A DNA stretch of 64,000 bases from AP-16 sp963755055 (GTDB lineage Bacteria; Pseudomonadota; Alphaproteobacteria; Rhizobiales; Xanthobacteraceae): positions 431,130 to 495,129 of the forward strand of contig CAVWIS010000012.1 in the NCBI GenBank assembly GCA_963755055.1, read 5' to 3'. Under the pieces are notes generated by a model, which saw only the letters and a program-made list of their open reading frames with translations, was not told the origin of the DNA and searched no databases. Below are positions 16,854-26,303 of this stretch, piece by piece; the first letter of the stretch is position 1; each line of letters begins with the position of its first letter. Made by a program: the position numbers and the translations under genes.

Positions 16854-18182
16854 ATGAGACAGATGAGCCGACGCGCCTTCGTTGCCGCTTCGGCCTCGGC
16901 CGCCGCCGCGGCGTCCGCGCTGGGCGCCGTGCCGGCCTCCGGCACGGTCGACGTGGTGGTGGTCGGGGCCGGCGTCGCCGGAATCGCGGCGGCGCGGCGC
17001 ATCGCCCAGGCGGGACGTCGCTTCGCGCTGATCGAGGCGACCGACCACATCGGCGGGCGCTGCGTCACCGATACCAAGTCGTTCGGCGTGCCGTTCGACC
17101 GGGGCGCGCACTGGATTCACATGCCCGACCTCAACCCGGTGGCGAAGCTCGCCCCCAAGGCCGGGCTCGACATCTATCCGGCGCCGCCCGGCCAGCGCCT
17201 GCGCATCGGCCGGCGCAACGCCCGCGAGGGCGAGATGGAGGACTATCTGGCCGCCCTGGTGCGCACCAATCGCGCCATTGCGGAGGCGGCGCGCGGCAAG
17301 TCCGACATATCCTGTGCCCAGGCGCTGCCGCGGGATCTCGGCGAATGGCGCTCAAGCGTCGAGTTCTTCCTCGGCCCGTTCGGCTGCGGCAAGGGGCTCG
17401 ACGAGGTCTCGGCATACGACTTCGCCAAATCGCTCGAGCGCGACGTCGATGCGTTCTGCCGGCAGGGTCTCGGCACCCTGGTGGCGAAGCTCGCCGAGGG
17501 ACTGCCGGTCCAGCTCTCGACGCCGGCCGCCAAGATCGTCACGACGCGGCGAGGGGTCGATGTCGAGCTCGCGCGCGGTCAGTTGACGGCGCGCGCCGTC
17601 ATCATCACGGCGTCGACCGGCGTGCTGGCGGCCGGAAAGATCAAGTTCGATCCGGATCTGCCCAAGCGCTACGTCGAGGCGATCTCAAAGCTGACGCTGG
17701 GGAGCTACGACCATGTGGCGGTCGAGCTTGCGGGCAATCCGCTCGAGCTGCAGAGCGACGACCTGGTGTTCGAGAAGGCGACCGGCCCCCGCACCGCCGC
17801 GCTGCTGGCGAACATGTCGGGATCGACGCTTTGCCTGATCGATGTGGGCGGCCCGTTCGGCAAGGCGCTGGCGGCCGAGGGCGACGCCGCGATGGTCGCC
17901 TTCGCGGTCGGCTGGCTCGCCGACATTTTTGGCCCCGACGTGAAGAAGGCGGTAAGGCGCACGCAGACGACCCATTGGAGCCGCGAGCCGTGGGCGCTCG
18001 GCGCGTTCTCGTCCGCCGCTCCCGGCTGGCAGCCGGCCAGAAGGGTGCTGATGGAGCCGATCCGCGACCGCATCTACTTCGCCGGCGAAGCCGCCCACGA
18101 GACGCTGTGGGGAACGGTCGGCGGCGCCTGGGAATCCGGCGAGCGCGCCGCCGAGGCGGCACTCCGGCGCATCGGACGATAG
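16854..18182 (+). CDS. Flavin-dependent amine oxidase, probably Tat-exported
   Basis: 442 residues from ATG 16854. The N-terminus MRQMSRRAFVAASAS with an alanine-rich hydrophobic stretch looks like a twin-arginine signal. It is followed by the FAD-binding fold VVVGAGVAGIAAARRIAQ and GGRCVTDT. The C-terminal flavin site is IYFAGEAAHETLWGTVGGAW. The overall layout matches the flavin monoamine oxidase/phytoene-desaturase-like family. The amine substrate is not predictable. Convergent with pheT, four bases apart. Confidence 0.85.
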   Translation: MRQMSRRAFVAASASAAAAASALGAVPASGTVDVVVVGAGVAGIAAARRIAQAGRRFALIEATDHIGGRCVTDTKSFGVPFDRGAHWIHMPDLNPVAKLAPKAGLDIYPAPPGQRLRIGRRNAREGEMEDYLAALVRTNRAIAEAARGKSDISCAQALPRDLGEWRSSVEFFLGPFGCGKGLDEVSAYDFAKSLERDVDAFCRQGLGTLVAKLAEGLPVQLSTPAAKIVTTRRGVDVELARGQLTARAVIITASTGVLAAGKIKFDPDLPKRYVEAISKLTLGSYDHVAVELAGNPLELQSDDLVFEKATGPRTAALLANMSGSTLCLIDVGGPFGKALAAEGDAAMVAFAVGWLADIFGPDVKKAVRRTQTTHWSREPWALGAFSSAAPGWQPARRVLMEPIRDRIYFAGEAAHETLWGTVGGAWESGERAAEAALRRIGR

Positions 18183-18186
18183 CGCC

Positions 18187-20601
18187 TCAGGTTCTCAGCA
18201 CGGCGCCGGTCTTCCTCGCCACCTCGGCGACGACCCGCCCGGTCACGGCCTCGATCTCCTGGTCGGTCAGGGTCTTGTCGCGCGGCTGCAGCGTCACTGC
18301 GATCGCGATCGACTTCCTGCCCGGGTCGATGCCCGGCCCCTCGTAGACGTCGAACACCGTCACCCGGGTTACCAGCTTGCGATCGGCCGCCTGGGCGGCG
18401 CGCACGATGTCGCCGGCCAGCACCGTACGGTCGACCACGAAGGCGAAGTCGCGCTCGATCGGCTGGAAGGCCGGAAGCTCGAGCGCGGGCTTCGCCCGGG
18501 TCGCCCGCGCCTTGGGCTCGGCGATGCGCTCGAGAATCACCTCGAAGACGACCAGCGGCCCGTCGGCGCCCAGCGCCTCGAGGGTCTTGGGATGCAGCTC
18601 GCCGAAATGTCCCAGCATGTTCTGCGGACCGATCTGGATCGTGCCCGATCGTCCGGGATGGAACCACGCCGGCCCCCCGGGCACGACCTGAAGGGCCTGC
18701 GCGGGCGCGCCCGCCGCGGCGAGGACCGCGAGCGCATCGCCCTTGGCGTCGAAGGCATCGACCGGCGCGGCGGAATCCGACCAGTGGCGACCGATGCCGC
18801 GCGCCTTGGCAAGCCCACGCCGCACGGCGCTCGCCGCGGTGAACTGGTCCTCGGGACGGTCGCCGCGAAACACCTGGCCGACCTCGAACAGCGCCACGTC
18901 GGGAAACCCGCGATCGGCGTTGCGTTGCGCGGCGGCCACCAGGCCGGGGATCAGGCTCGGGCGCATGTCGGACAGATTTTCCGCGATCGGGTTTGCCAGC
19001 GCGACGTCCCGCGTGCCGCCGAACAATTCGGCCTGCGGCCGCGAGACGAACGACCAGGTCACCGCCTCGAGCATGCCGCGGGCCGCCAGGGCGCGCTTCG
19101 CCTTGCGGGAGCGCACCTGGCCCGTCGTCAGGACCGGCTTGCGGGGCGCCTCGCCGCGGTCGAACGGCACGAACGGCACCCGGTCGACGCCGAGAATGCG
19201 CACGATCTCCTCGACGATGTCGGCCTTGCCTTCGATGTCGGGTCTCCACGACGGCACCGCGACCTTCACCACGTCGCCCTGTCCGGCGAGAAAGAAACCC
19301 AGATGGCCAAGCGTGCGGCGGACTTCCGGGAGCGGGACGTCGAGGCCGGTCAGCCGGGCGAGCTCCTTCTGCGGAAAGTCGATGACCCGCTCCTCGCCAT
19401 GAGCATCGCCCACCACAGCGATCTCCGATGGCGTGCCGCCGACCAGGTCAAGCACCATCCTGGTGGCGAGCTCTAGCCCCGGAACCATGAAGGCCGGATC
19501 GACACCGCGCTCGAAACGGTAGCGCGCATCCGAGCTGATCCCGAGCTTGCGTCCGGTCTCGGCGATGTTGGCCGGATCCCACAGGGCGGATTCGATCAGC
19601 ACGTCCGTCGTGGTCTGCGAGCATCCGGTGGCCTCGCCGCCCATGATCCCGGCGAGCGATTCGACGCCGCGGTCGTCGGCGATCACGCACACGGTCTCGT
19701 CGAGCCCGTAGATCTTTCCGTCGAGCGCGGCGAGCGACTCGCCGGCACGGGCGCGGCGGACCGTGAGATTGCCGTGCACCTTGGCGGCATCGAAGACATG
19801 CAGCGGCCGGCCGCGATCGAAGGTGATGTAGTTGGTGATGTCGACCAATGCGTTGATCGGGCGGAGCCCGATCGCGGTCAGCCGGCGCGCCAGCCAGTCG
19901 GGCGACGGACGGTTGACGACGCCGCGGACCAGGCGCAGCGCAAAACCCGGACAGAGCGAGGGCGTAGCGCCGAAGTCGAGCCTGACCGATACCGGACAGG
20001 GAAAATCGCCGCGGACCGGCTTGACCGCCGGGTCGAGAAACCGGCCGCGATCGGCGGCGGCGAGATCTCGGGCAATGCCGTGGACGCCCGTGCAGTCCGG
20101 CCGATTCGGCGTCAGGTTGATCTCGATCACCGGATCATCGAGGCCGATCAGCTCGGCAAACCGCTTGCCCACCGGGGCGTCGGCAGGAAGATCGATGATC
20201 CCCTCATGGTCGTCGGAGATTTCCAGCTCGCGCGCCGAGCACAGCATGCCGCGGCTCTCGACCCCGCGGATCACCCCGACCTTGAGGTCGAGGCCGGTTC
20301 CCGGAATGTGGGTGCCGGGGCCAGCGAACACGCCCTTCATGCCGGCGCGGGCATTCGGCGCGCCGCAGACGACCTGAACCGGAGCGCCGGAGCCGGTGTC
20401 GACCATGCAGACCCTGAGCTTGTCGGCATTGGGATGCTTTTCGGCGGAAATCACCGCGGCGACGGTGAAAGGCGCAAGCGCCTTGGCCTTGTCCTCGACG
20501 CCTTCGACCTCGAGCCCGATCATGGTGAGCGTATCCACGATCTGGTCGAGCGAGGCATCGGTCTCCAGGTGCTCCTTGAGCCAGCTGAGCGTGAACTTCA
20601 T
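18187..20601 (-). CDS. pheT: Phenylalanine--tRNA ligase beta subunit
   Basis: The large subunit of the heterotetrameric synthetase. 804 residues starting MKFTLSWLKEHLETDA. Domain order is the tRNA-binding OB fold near residues 40-155 (VVCGAPNARAGMKGVFAGPG), the B3/B4 editing domain, B5, a core with EIVRILGVDRVPF, and a C-terminal anticodon-binding (FDX-ACB) domain with LPAFQPIERDFAFVVD. Full family length. It follows pheS on the same strand by 37 bases. Confidence 0.97.
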   Translation of the reverse strand: MKFTLSWLKEHLETDASLDQIVDTLTMIGLEVEGVEDKAKALAPFTVAAVISAEKHPNADKLRVCMVDTGSGAPVQVVCGAPNARAGMKGVFAGPGTHIPGTGLDLKVGVIRGVESRGMLCSARELEISDDHEGIIDLPADAPVGKRFAELIGLDDPVIEINLTPNRPDCTGVHGIARDLAAADRGRFLDPAVKPVRGDFPCPVSVRLDFGATPSLCPGFALRLVRGVVNRPSPDWLARRLTAIGLRPINALVDITNYITFDRGRPLHVFDAAKVHGNLTVRRARAGESLAALDGKIYGLDETVCVIADDRGVESLAGIMGGEATGCSQTTTDVLIESALWDPANIAETGRKLGISSDARYRFERGVDPAFMVPGLELATRMVLDLVGGTPSEIAVVGDAHGEERVIDFPQKELARLTGLDVPLPEVRRTLGHLGFFLAGQGDVVKVAVPSWRPDIEGKADIVEEIVRILGVDRVPFVPFDRGEAPRKPVLTTGQVRSRKAKRALAARGMLEAVTWSFVSRPQAELFGGTRDVALANPIAENLSDMRPSLIPGLVAAAQRNADRGFPDVALFEVGQVFRGDRPEDQFTAASAVRRGLAKARGIGRHWSDSAAPVDAFDAKGDALAVLAAAGAPAQALQVVPGGPAWFHPGRSGTIQIGPQNMLGHFGELHPKTLEALGADGPLVVFEVILERIAEPKARATRAKPALELPAFQPIERDFAFVVDRTVLAGDIVRAAQAADRKLVTRVTVFDVYEGPGIDPGRKSIAIAVTLQPRDKTLTDQEIEAVTGRVVAEVARKTGAVLRT

Positions 20602-20638
20602 CGCCCCTGCTCCGCGACGATGCGACGAGCTTTCAGCG

Positions 20639-21721
20639 TCATGAGCTCAGCCCTCCAGCCAGCGTCGGCAGATCGAGCGGCCGAAAGCCGTAATGGGCGA
20701 GCCAGCGCACGTCGGCCTCGAAGAAGGCGCGCAGGTCGGGCATGCCGTATTTGAGCATCGCGATGCGATCGACGCCCATGCCCCAGGCAAAGCCCTGCAC
20801 TTCGTCGGGATCGAGCCCGCAGTTGCGCAGCACGTTGGGGTGAACCATCCCGCAGCCGAGAATCTCCATCCAGTCCTCACCCTCGCCAAACCGCACCTCC
20901 CCCTTCTCGCGCCGGCACTGGATGTCGACCTCGAGCGAAGGCTCAGTGAACGGGAAGTAGGACGGACGGAACCGCATGTTGACGTGGTCGACCTCGAAGA
21001 ACGCCTTGCAGAACTCCTCGAGAATCCATTTGAGGTGGCCGAGATGGGCCTTGCGGTCGATCACCAGACCCTCGACCTGGTGGAACATCGGGGTGTGCGT
21101 CTGGTCGGAATCGATCCGGTAGGTCCGGCCCGGGCAGATCACCCGGATCGGCGGCTTTTGCCGGAGCATGGTGCGCACCTGGACGGGCGAGGTGTGGGTG
21201 CGCAGCAGCAGGCGCGATCCGTCGGGCTTGGGATTGAGGAAGAACGTATCGTGCATATCCCGCGCCGGATGGCTTTCCGGGAAATTGAGCATGGTGAAAT
21301 TGTAGTCGTCGGTCTCGATGTCCGGGCCCTCGGCGACGGAGAGGCCCATGTCGGCGAAGATCGCGGTCAGCTCATCCATGACCTGGCTGATCGGATGCAT
21401 CCGACCGCTCTCGGCGGGCGCCTCGCGCAACGGCAGGGTGACGTCGACCGTCTCGGTGTTGAGCCGGGCGGCGAGCGCCGCGTCCTTGAGCGTGTTGCGC
21501 CGCACCGCCATCGCCTCGGTGACGCGGTCGCGCAGGCCGTTGATCAGCGGGCCCTGCTCCCGGCGCTGGTCGGGCGTCATTGCGCCGAGCGTCTTGAGCA
21601 GGTCCGAGATCGAGCCCTTGCGGCCGAGCGCCGCAACGCGCACCGCTTCCAGCGCCGTCTCGTCGGGCGCCGCCGCGATGCCGGCCAGGATGTCGCGTTC
21701 GAGCTCGGCAATGTCGGACAT
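20639..21721 (-). CDS. pheS: Phenylalanine--tRNA ligase alpha subunit
   Basis: Catalytic subunit that activates phenylalanine. 360 residues. Class II synthetase motif 2 is in LLLRTHTSPVQVR, and GRTYRIDSDQTHTPMFHQVE and GWGMVHPNVL-type segments follow. The C-terminal motif 3 is FAWGMGVDRIAMLKYG. The N-terminal coiled-coil arm is present. It sits between rplT and pheT, a common operon order. Confidence 0.97.
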   Translation of the reverse strand: MSDIAELERDILAGIAAAPDETALEAVRVAALGRKGSISDLLKTLGAMTPDQRREQGPLINGLRDRVTEAMAVRRNTLKDAALAARLNTETVDVTLPLREAPAESGRMHPISQVMDELTAIFADMGLSVAEGPDIETDDYNFTMLNFPESHPARDMHDTFFLNPKPDGSRLLLRTHTSPVQVRTMLRQKPPIRVICPGRTYRIDSDQTHTPMFHQVEGLVIDRKAHLGHLKWILEEFCKAFFEVDHVNMRFRPSYFPFTEPSLEVDIQCRREKGEVRFGEGEDWMEILGCGMVHPNVLRNCGLDPDEVQGFAWGMGVDRIAMLKYGMPDLRAFFEADVRWLAHYGFRPLDLPTLAGGLSS

Positions 21722-21843
21722 GATGCTCCTCGTCGATGCAGGTGTTCTGTCTGCCCGGCGAGGAAAACGTCAAGCCCTGCCGGAGACCGCAGGAAACCCT
21801 GCGGATCGCGTCAGCCTCGGAAGGGCAGGCAGCGAGTGGTCGA

Positions 21844-22203
21844 TCAGGCGGCGAGCGCGGCCTTGGCTGTCCCGACGATCGCCTCGAAGGCCGCCGGCTC
21901 GTGAATCGCGAGATCGGACAGCACTTTTCGATCCACCCCGACCCCGGCCTTGCCGAGGCCGTCGATAAATCGACTGTAGGTCAGCCCGAACGGCCGCACG
22001 GCGGCGTTCAACCGCTGGATCCACAGGGCGCGGAACGTGCGCTTCTTCCGCTTGCGGTCGCGGTAGGCATACTGGTTGGCCTTCTCGACCGCCTGCTTGG
22101 CGACGCGGATCGTGTTCTTCCGGCGGCCGTAGTAGCCTTTCGCAGCCTTCAGGACCTTCTTGTGCTTGGCGTGGGCGGTAACGCCCCGTTTGACCCTGGC
22201 CAT
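21844..22203 (-). CDS. rplT: 50S ribosomal protein L20
   Basis: Early assembly protein of the large subunit. In many bacteria it also represses the infC-rpmI-rplT mRNA. 119 residues beginning MARVKRGVTAHAKHKKVLKA, with the conserved YGRRKNTIRVAKQAVEKANQ and RLNAAVRPFGLTYS. Full length. It lies 33 bases downstream of rpmI. Confidence 0.98.
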   Translation of the reverse strand: MARVKRGVTAHAKHKKVLKAAKGYYGRRKNTIRVAKQAVEKANQYAYRDRKRKKRTFRALWIQRLNAAVRPFGLTYSRFIDGLGKAGVGVDRKVLSDLAIHEPAAFEAIVGTAKAALAA

Positions 22204-22236
22204 GACTTAACTCCTTCGGGAAATTGCCGATCGTTC

Positions 22237-22440
22237 TCAGCCGTACGGCATCCATTGCTTGACGATCTTTGCATCCGACGGATTCATGATCGTCGTGCCG
22301 CGCTGCTGGCGGATCTGCTTCTTGGTCCGCTTGATCATCCCGTGGCGCTTGTTGGCCTGGGTCGCCACCACCTTGCCGGTGGCGGTCAGCTTGTAGCGTT
22401 TCTTCACGCCCGACTTGGTCTTCATCTTGATCTTGGGCAT
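22237..22440 (-). CDS. rpmI: 50S ribosomal protein L35
   Basis: 67-residue basic ribosomal protein starting MPKIKMKTKSGVKKRYKLTA, the standard L35 opening, and containing KRHGMIKRTKKQIRQQRG. Start ATG at 22440 with GGAGACG upstream. The 263-base gap to infC contains a strong hairpin (22627-22660). Confidence 0.97.
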   Translation of the reverse strand: MPKIKMKTKSGVKKRYKLTATGKVVATQANKRHGMIKRTKKQIRQQRGTTIMNPSDAKIVKQWMPYG

Positions 22441-22626
22441 TTGGCTCGTCTCCTTTGACCGGATGCCGTCGAGGCCCGAACAGGCCTCGGCGTCGCGCGG
22501 TCGAAATGCTCGATTGAGCGTGATGACGTGACGGCTTGTGGCCGGACACATCGCCGTCGCCACGGCAGCCCTGTCGGCCGGGCGACGGAAGGCCGGCCTT
22601 ATGGCAGAAGTGCCCCGAAATGGCAA

Positions 22627-22660
22627 CCGGCAGCCCGGGGCCGAAGACCTGGGCTGCCGG
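22627..22660 (-). promoter_or_regulatory. Hairpin between infC and rpmI
   Basis: CCGGCAGCCC (22627-22636) is perfectly complementary to GGGCTGCCGG (22651-22660). It lies 43 bases after the infC stop. On the minus-strand transcript no U run follows, so it is more likely a processing or attenuation structure than a simple terminator. L20-dependent control is known for this operon in other bacteria, but no L20-binding fold is evident here. Confidence 0.45.
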
Positions 22661-22703
22661 CGGGTCGGATCGCGGGTTGGAAATCCCGTAGCGACGGTCC
22701 CCG

Positions 22704-23243
22704 TCAACGCGGCGAGAGCACCATCACCATCTGCCGGCCTTCGAACTTGGGCTCCTGCTCGACCTTGGCCAGCGGCGACAGGTCGTCGCGCACACGATCG
22801 AGCAGTTTGACGCCGAGCTCCTGGTGCGCCATCTCGCGACCACGGAACCGCAACGTCACCTTGACCTTGTCGCCTTCCTCGAAGAAGCGCCGAATCGAAC
22901 GCATCTTCACGTCGTAGTCGTGATCGTCGATCATCGGCCGGAACTTGATTTCCTTGATCTCGACGATCTTCTGCTTCTTGCGCGCCTCGGCGGCCTTCTT
23001 CTGTTCCTGGTACTTGAACTTGCCGTAGTCGAGGATCTTGCAGACCGGCGGGCTCGAATTGGGGGCGATCTCGACGAGGTCGAGCGACGCCGCCTGGGCG
23101 ATGTCGAGCGCCTGGCGCGTCGGCACGGCACCGTGGTTCTTGCCGTCCTGGTCGATCAGCTGCACTTCGGGGACGCGGATCTCATCGTTGATGCGCGGGC
23201 CGTCTTTCTGAACGGGCAGCGCGGCTTTCATCGGGCGACGAAT
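22704..23243 (-). CDS. infC: Translation initiation factor IF-3, with apparent AUU start
   Basis: Prevents premature subunit joining and checks the initiator codon. From an ATT at 23243 the protein is 179 residues and begins (M)RRPMKAALPVQKDGPRINDE, matching the MRRP start usual in this order. The ATG at 23231 is four codons later and has no good ribosome-binding site. GAGGAG lies 8-10 bases upstream of the ATT. Body motifs are NDEIRVPEVQLID, DYGKFKYQEQKK and IDDHDYDVKMRSIRRF. An AUU start is the basis of IF3 autocontrol in E. coli. First gene of the infC-rpmI-rplT cluster. Confidence 0.93.
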   Translation of the reverse strand: MRRPMKAALPVQKDGPRINDEIRVPEVQLIDQDGKNHGAVPTRQALDIAQAASLDLVEIAPNSSPPVCKILDYGKFKYQEQKKAAEARKKQKIVEIKEIKFRPMIDDHDYDVKMRSIRRFFEEGDKVKVTLRFRGREMAHQELGVKLLDRVRDDLSPLAKVEQEPKFEGRQMVMVLSPR

Positions 23244-23288
23244 GGCTCAATTCTCCTCATGCTGTTTCAACGCCCCTTTCGCGAAGGA

Positions 23289-23312
23289 ACCGCCCGTCGA
23301 ACGACGGGCGGT
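23289..23312 (-). promoter_or_regulatory. Perfect 10-bp hairpin in the infC leader
   Basis: ACCGCCCGTC (23289-23298) pairs with GACGGGCGGT (23303-23312) with a 4-base loop, about 45 bases upstream of the proposed infC start on the minus strand. In the transcript it is followed by UCCUUCGCGAAAGG, a second small hairpin. It may control infC or end an upstream transcript from the glycosyltransferase side. Confidence 0.45.
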
Positions 23313-23399
23313 CACCAGCATTCGCTACTCGGAACGCTGGAAGATCGGGACAAACCGCCAATAAGTCAACGTCAATACGCAATCGTGACGGGCGGACCG

Positions 23400-24713
23400 T
23401 CAGCCGCCGGCGGGGTTGCGGGCCACCGCCGCATAGACCGCCAGCGTCTGCTCGGCCACGATGGCGGGATCGAACTGGGTCGCCACCCAGGCGCGACCGC
23501 GGCCCCCGATAGCCTGGCGCTCGCCGTCCGGGGCCGCAAACAGGCGCACCAGGGCGGCCGCCAGCGCGGCATCGTCCCCGGCCGGGACGCGGTAGCCCGT
23601 CATCCGATCCTCCGACACCACCGGCGGCGCCAGCACCGCTTCGGGACTGCAGCCGAGGTCGGACACGACCACCGGCCGCGCCATGGCCTGGGCCTCGAGG
23701 ATGGCGCGCTGCAGTCCCTCGGGCTGGATGGCGCCCGACACCACGACGCTCGCCGCCGCATAGGCGGCCGGAAGGTCCTCGACCGCCCCGGCCAGCCGGA
23801 CGACGTCGGCCGTATCGGTCGCCAGCACCAGGTCCCAGACCTCTCCCGAATAGCGGGTGAGCCCCTGGTCCTCGCCGACGAATACGCAGGCGAAATCCCG
23901 CAACCCCAATTCCTTGAGCCGGCGAACCGCCTTGATCACCACGTGATGACCCTTGCGGCGGAGCATCCGGCCGACCACGAGCATGACCTTGGTATCGCGC
24001 TTGACCCCCCAGGCGCGGCGGACCGCCTCGACACGGTCCTCGGTGACGGCGCCCGGATCGAACCGCGCGATGTCGACGGCGGCCGGCACCACGGCGATCC
24101 GGCCCGGCGGCACGCCATGCCGCTCGCCGATCAAGTCGGCGATCTGGTCGCTGACCGCGATGACCTTCTCACCCTTGGCCATCACGCCGTTGTACATTCG
24201 CTTCAGTATGTTCTGCTCGCGGAATCCCTTGTACCAGGTGGTGAGGAAGGGCACGCCGGTCGCCCGCGCCGCCAGGTAGCCGCTCCAGGCCGCGCTGCGG
24301 CCATGGGCATGCACCAGGTGCGGGCGCTCGCGCCGGATGAGGCGGATGAGCGTTGCGGCGTTGAGCAGCATCACGGCCGGGTTGTTGCTCGCCACATCGA
24401 GGCGGACGAATTCGCCGCCGCCGGCGGCGACCTCGTGCTCCAGCCGACCGCCGCGCGACACCACGATGGCCCGATGCCCCGCGTCCGCCAGGATGCGCAC
24501 GAGGCCGACCGCACCGGCATCCGCGGCGCCGGCATGCAGCGACGGGACGACGACGAGCACCGTCAACGCGTCAGCGGCGTGCGCGGCAGGCGATGCACGC
24601 GCCGAATCGGCCGATGCTGGTTCGTCCGTGGTGGCGCGTCGTGAGCCGGGCCGGTCGACTGCAGTCGACGAGCGGTCCGGCAATGTCCGGACCGCGTTCG
24701 GTCGAAAATTCAC
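23400..24713 (-). CDS. Glycosyltransferase family 4
   Basis: Up to 437 residues; the first ~45 are low-complexity, so the true start could be further in. GT-B fold. The N-terminal domain has VLVVVPSLHAGAADAGAV and HLVHAHGRSAAWSGYLAA. The C-terminal donor-binding domain has VMLVVGRMLRRKGHHVV and the E-x7-E-type SGAIQPEGLQRAILEAQAMARP. It probably transfers a sugar to a lipopolysaccharide or capsule acceptor at the inner membrane. A second GT4 gene lies 150 bases upstream on the same strand. Confidence 0.85.
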   Translation of the reverse strand: MNFRPNAVRTLPDRSSTAVDRPGSRRATTDEPASADSARASPAAHAADALTVLVVVPSLHAGAADAGAVGLVRILADAGHRAIVVSRGGRLEHEVAAGGGEFVRLDVASNNPAVMLLNAATLIRLIRRERPHLVHAHGRSAAWSGYLAARATGVPFLTTWYKGFREQNILKRMYNGVMAKGEKVIAVSDQIADLIGERHGVPPGRIAVVPAAVDIARFDPGAVTEDRVEAVRRAWGVKRDTKVMLVVGRMLRRKGHHVVIKAVRRLKELGLRDFACVFVGEDQGLTRYSGEVWDLVLATDTADVVRLAGAVEDLPAAYAAASVVVSGAIQPEGLQRAILEAQAMARPVVVSDLGCSPEAVLAPPVVSEDRMTGYRVPAGDDAALAAALVRLFAAPDGERQAIGGRGRAWVATQFDPAIVAEQTLAVYAAVARNPAGG

Positions 24714-24863
24714 AACCGGCCTCTTGGTTACGCGAGCCGCTTGCCGCCACTCCCGAGCCCGGCGATGGTCGCTCTGGTTTCTGTCCCCGAGCCTGTTTGA
24801 TAGTCCGGTTCGGCGGCCCGCGCAATCGCAGACGTTGCGACGACCAGCGATCGGCCAGGCGGC

Positions 24864-26081
24864 CTATCGATCGCCCTGCAGCAGCGTCGCATAGATCGTG
24901 AGCGTTGCGGCAGCCACATGCGTCGGCGAGAACATCGCCCTGGCGAACTGATAGGCGCGGGCGGCCAGCGCCCGATAGGTCGTGTTGTCCGTCGCCACTG
25001 CGCCGGCCAGCGTGCGCGCGAGATCGATCGGATCGTCGGGCGCACAGAGCCAGCCCGTTCGCTCGCCTTCCGGCACATTGGGCGAGGCGAGCACGATCTC
25101 CGGCAACGCGCCCACCGCGGAGGCGACGACCGGACGTCCCATCGACAGGGCTTCGGCGACGACCCGCCCGAACGTCGGAGGGGCGATCGCCGGTACGATC
25201 ACGAGATCTGCCGCCGCGTAGGCGGCCGGCATGTCGCGGCAGGTGCCGACCCGGCGAATCAATGATCCGATCCCCTGGGCGGCAGCGCGCTCGGAGATCG
25301 TCTGGGCATAGTCGGGGTGACGCCGATCGTCTCCGGCAAGCACGAACACGACATCCTGCAGTCCGCCGGTGACCAGCATCCGCGCCGCATCGACGACGGT
25401 GAGCTGCCCCTTGTCGGGATCGAGGCGGCCTGGCACCAGGAAGACCCGGGCTCCGCGGCGGACCTTCCAGGCGCGCCGGATCGTGGCGACCCGCGCCGGA
25501 TTGATCTGGGCGGGGTCGAACACCTTGGTGTCGATGCGCCGCGGAATGACGACGACGCGCTCGCGCGGAATCTTGTGGCGCGCGGCGAGATGCTCGGCGA
25601 CATAGCCGGAATGAGCGATGACGCGCGCGCTTTGGCCGAGAACGCGTCCGTAGGCCTTGTCGTGCCAGCTGCGTACCCCGATCGTGCCCGCATAGCTGCT
25701 GACCAGCCGGGAGCCGGTGCGCGCCGTCACCGCCGCGGCGGTGAGCGCGGCATTGATGCCCCGGGCATGGACAATGTCGACGCGCTCGGTCGCCACGAAG
25801 TCCTCGAGCACCCGGGCGTTGGCGCGCGCCGTCAGCGGATTGCGGGAAGGCGGCGCCAGCGTGACCCATTCGCCGCCAAAGCCTTGCAGCTCGCTGACCA
25901 GCGGCCCATCGGCGCCCGCCACGATGGCGCGGGCGCCCGAACGCAACAGCGCCAGGGCGGCGTCCACGGTCGCGCGTGCCGTATTGTCGTCGGCGAGCGA
26001 CGGCACGATCTGCAGGATCGTGGCGCCCGGCAGGGCGCGTGGCGGCGCGCGGCGATCACCGTTCTCGGTGCTCATGGGCAT
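24864..26081 (-). CDS. Glycosyltransferase family 4
   Basis: About 405 residues from ATG 26081 (or 26075), starting MPMSTENGDRRAPP. GT4 features: ILQIVPSLADDNTARATVD, DIVHARGINAALTAAAVTA, VFLVPGRLDPDKGQLTVV and the donor motif APPTFGRVVAEALSMGRPVV. It shares layout with the neighbouring glycosyltransferase and may be an old duplicate. No wzx/wzy or other glycan genes are nearby, so the glycan is unknown. Divergent from the alpha/beta hydrolase gene. Confidence 0.85.
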   Translation of the reverse strand: MPMSTENGDRRAPPRALPGATILQIVPSLADDNTARATVDAALALLRSGARAIVAGADGPLVSELQGFGGEWVTLAPPSRNPLTARANARVLEDFVATERVDIVHARGINAALTAAAVTARTGSRLVSSYAGTIGVRSWHDKAYGRVLGQSARVIAHSGYVAEHLAARHKIPRERVVVIPRRIDTKVFDPAQINPARVATIRRAWKVRRGARVFLVPGRLDPDKGQLTVVDAARMLVTGGLQDVVFVLAGDDRRHPDYAQTISERAAAQGIGSLIRRVGTCRDMPAAYAAADLVIVPAIAPPTFGRVVAEALSMGRPVVASAVGALPEIVLASPNVPEGERTGWLCAPDDPIDLARTLAGAVATDNTTYRALAARAYQFARAMFSPTHVAAATLTIYATLLQGDR

Positions 26082-26303
26082 CGCCTGTCGCGCCGCGATT
26101 GGCTGTCGGCGCGGCGCGTCCACGGCCCAAGGTCCCAGCCTCTTGCGTCGGACGCCCACTTGCGGCGAAACACATCGGCCGACACGACCCACATGCGCGT
26201 ACTGCTATGCCCCGCGTTCACAATCCCCTCCGGCCTCGCGGGCGGCTGTTTTTCTGTCGACGACCCGAGCGTTTCCGCTCGACCTGTCCGGCGAGGCGAG
26301 TAG

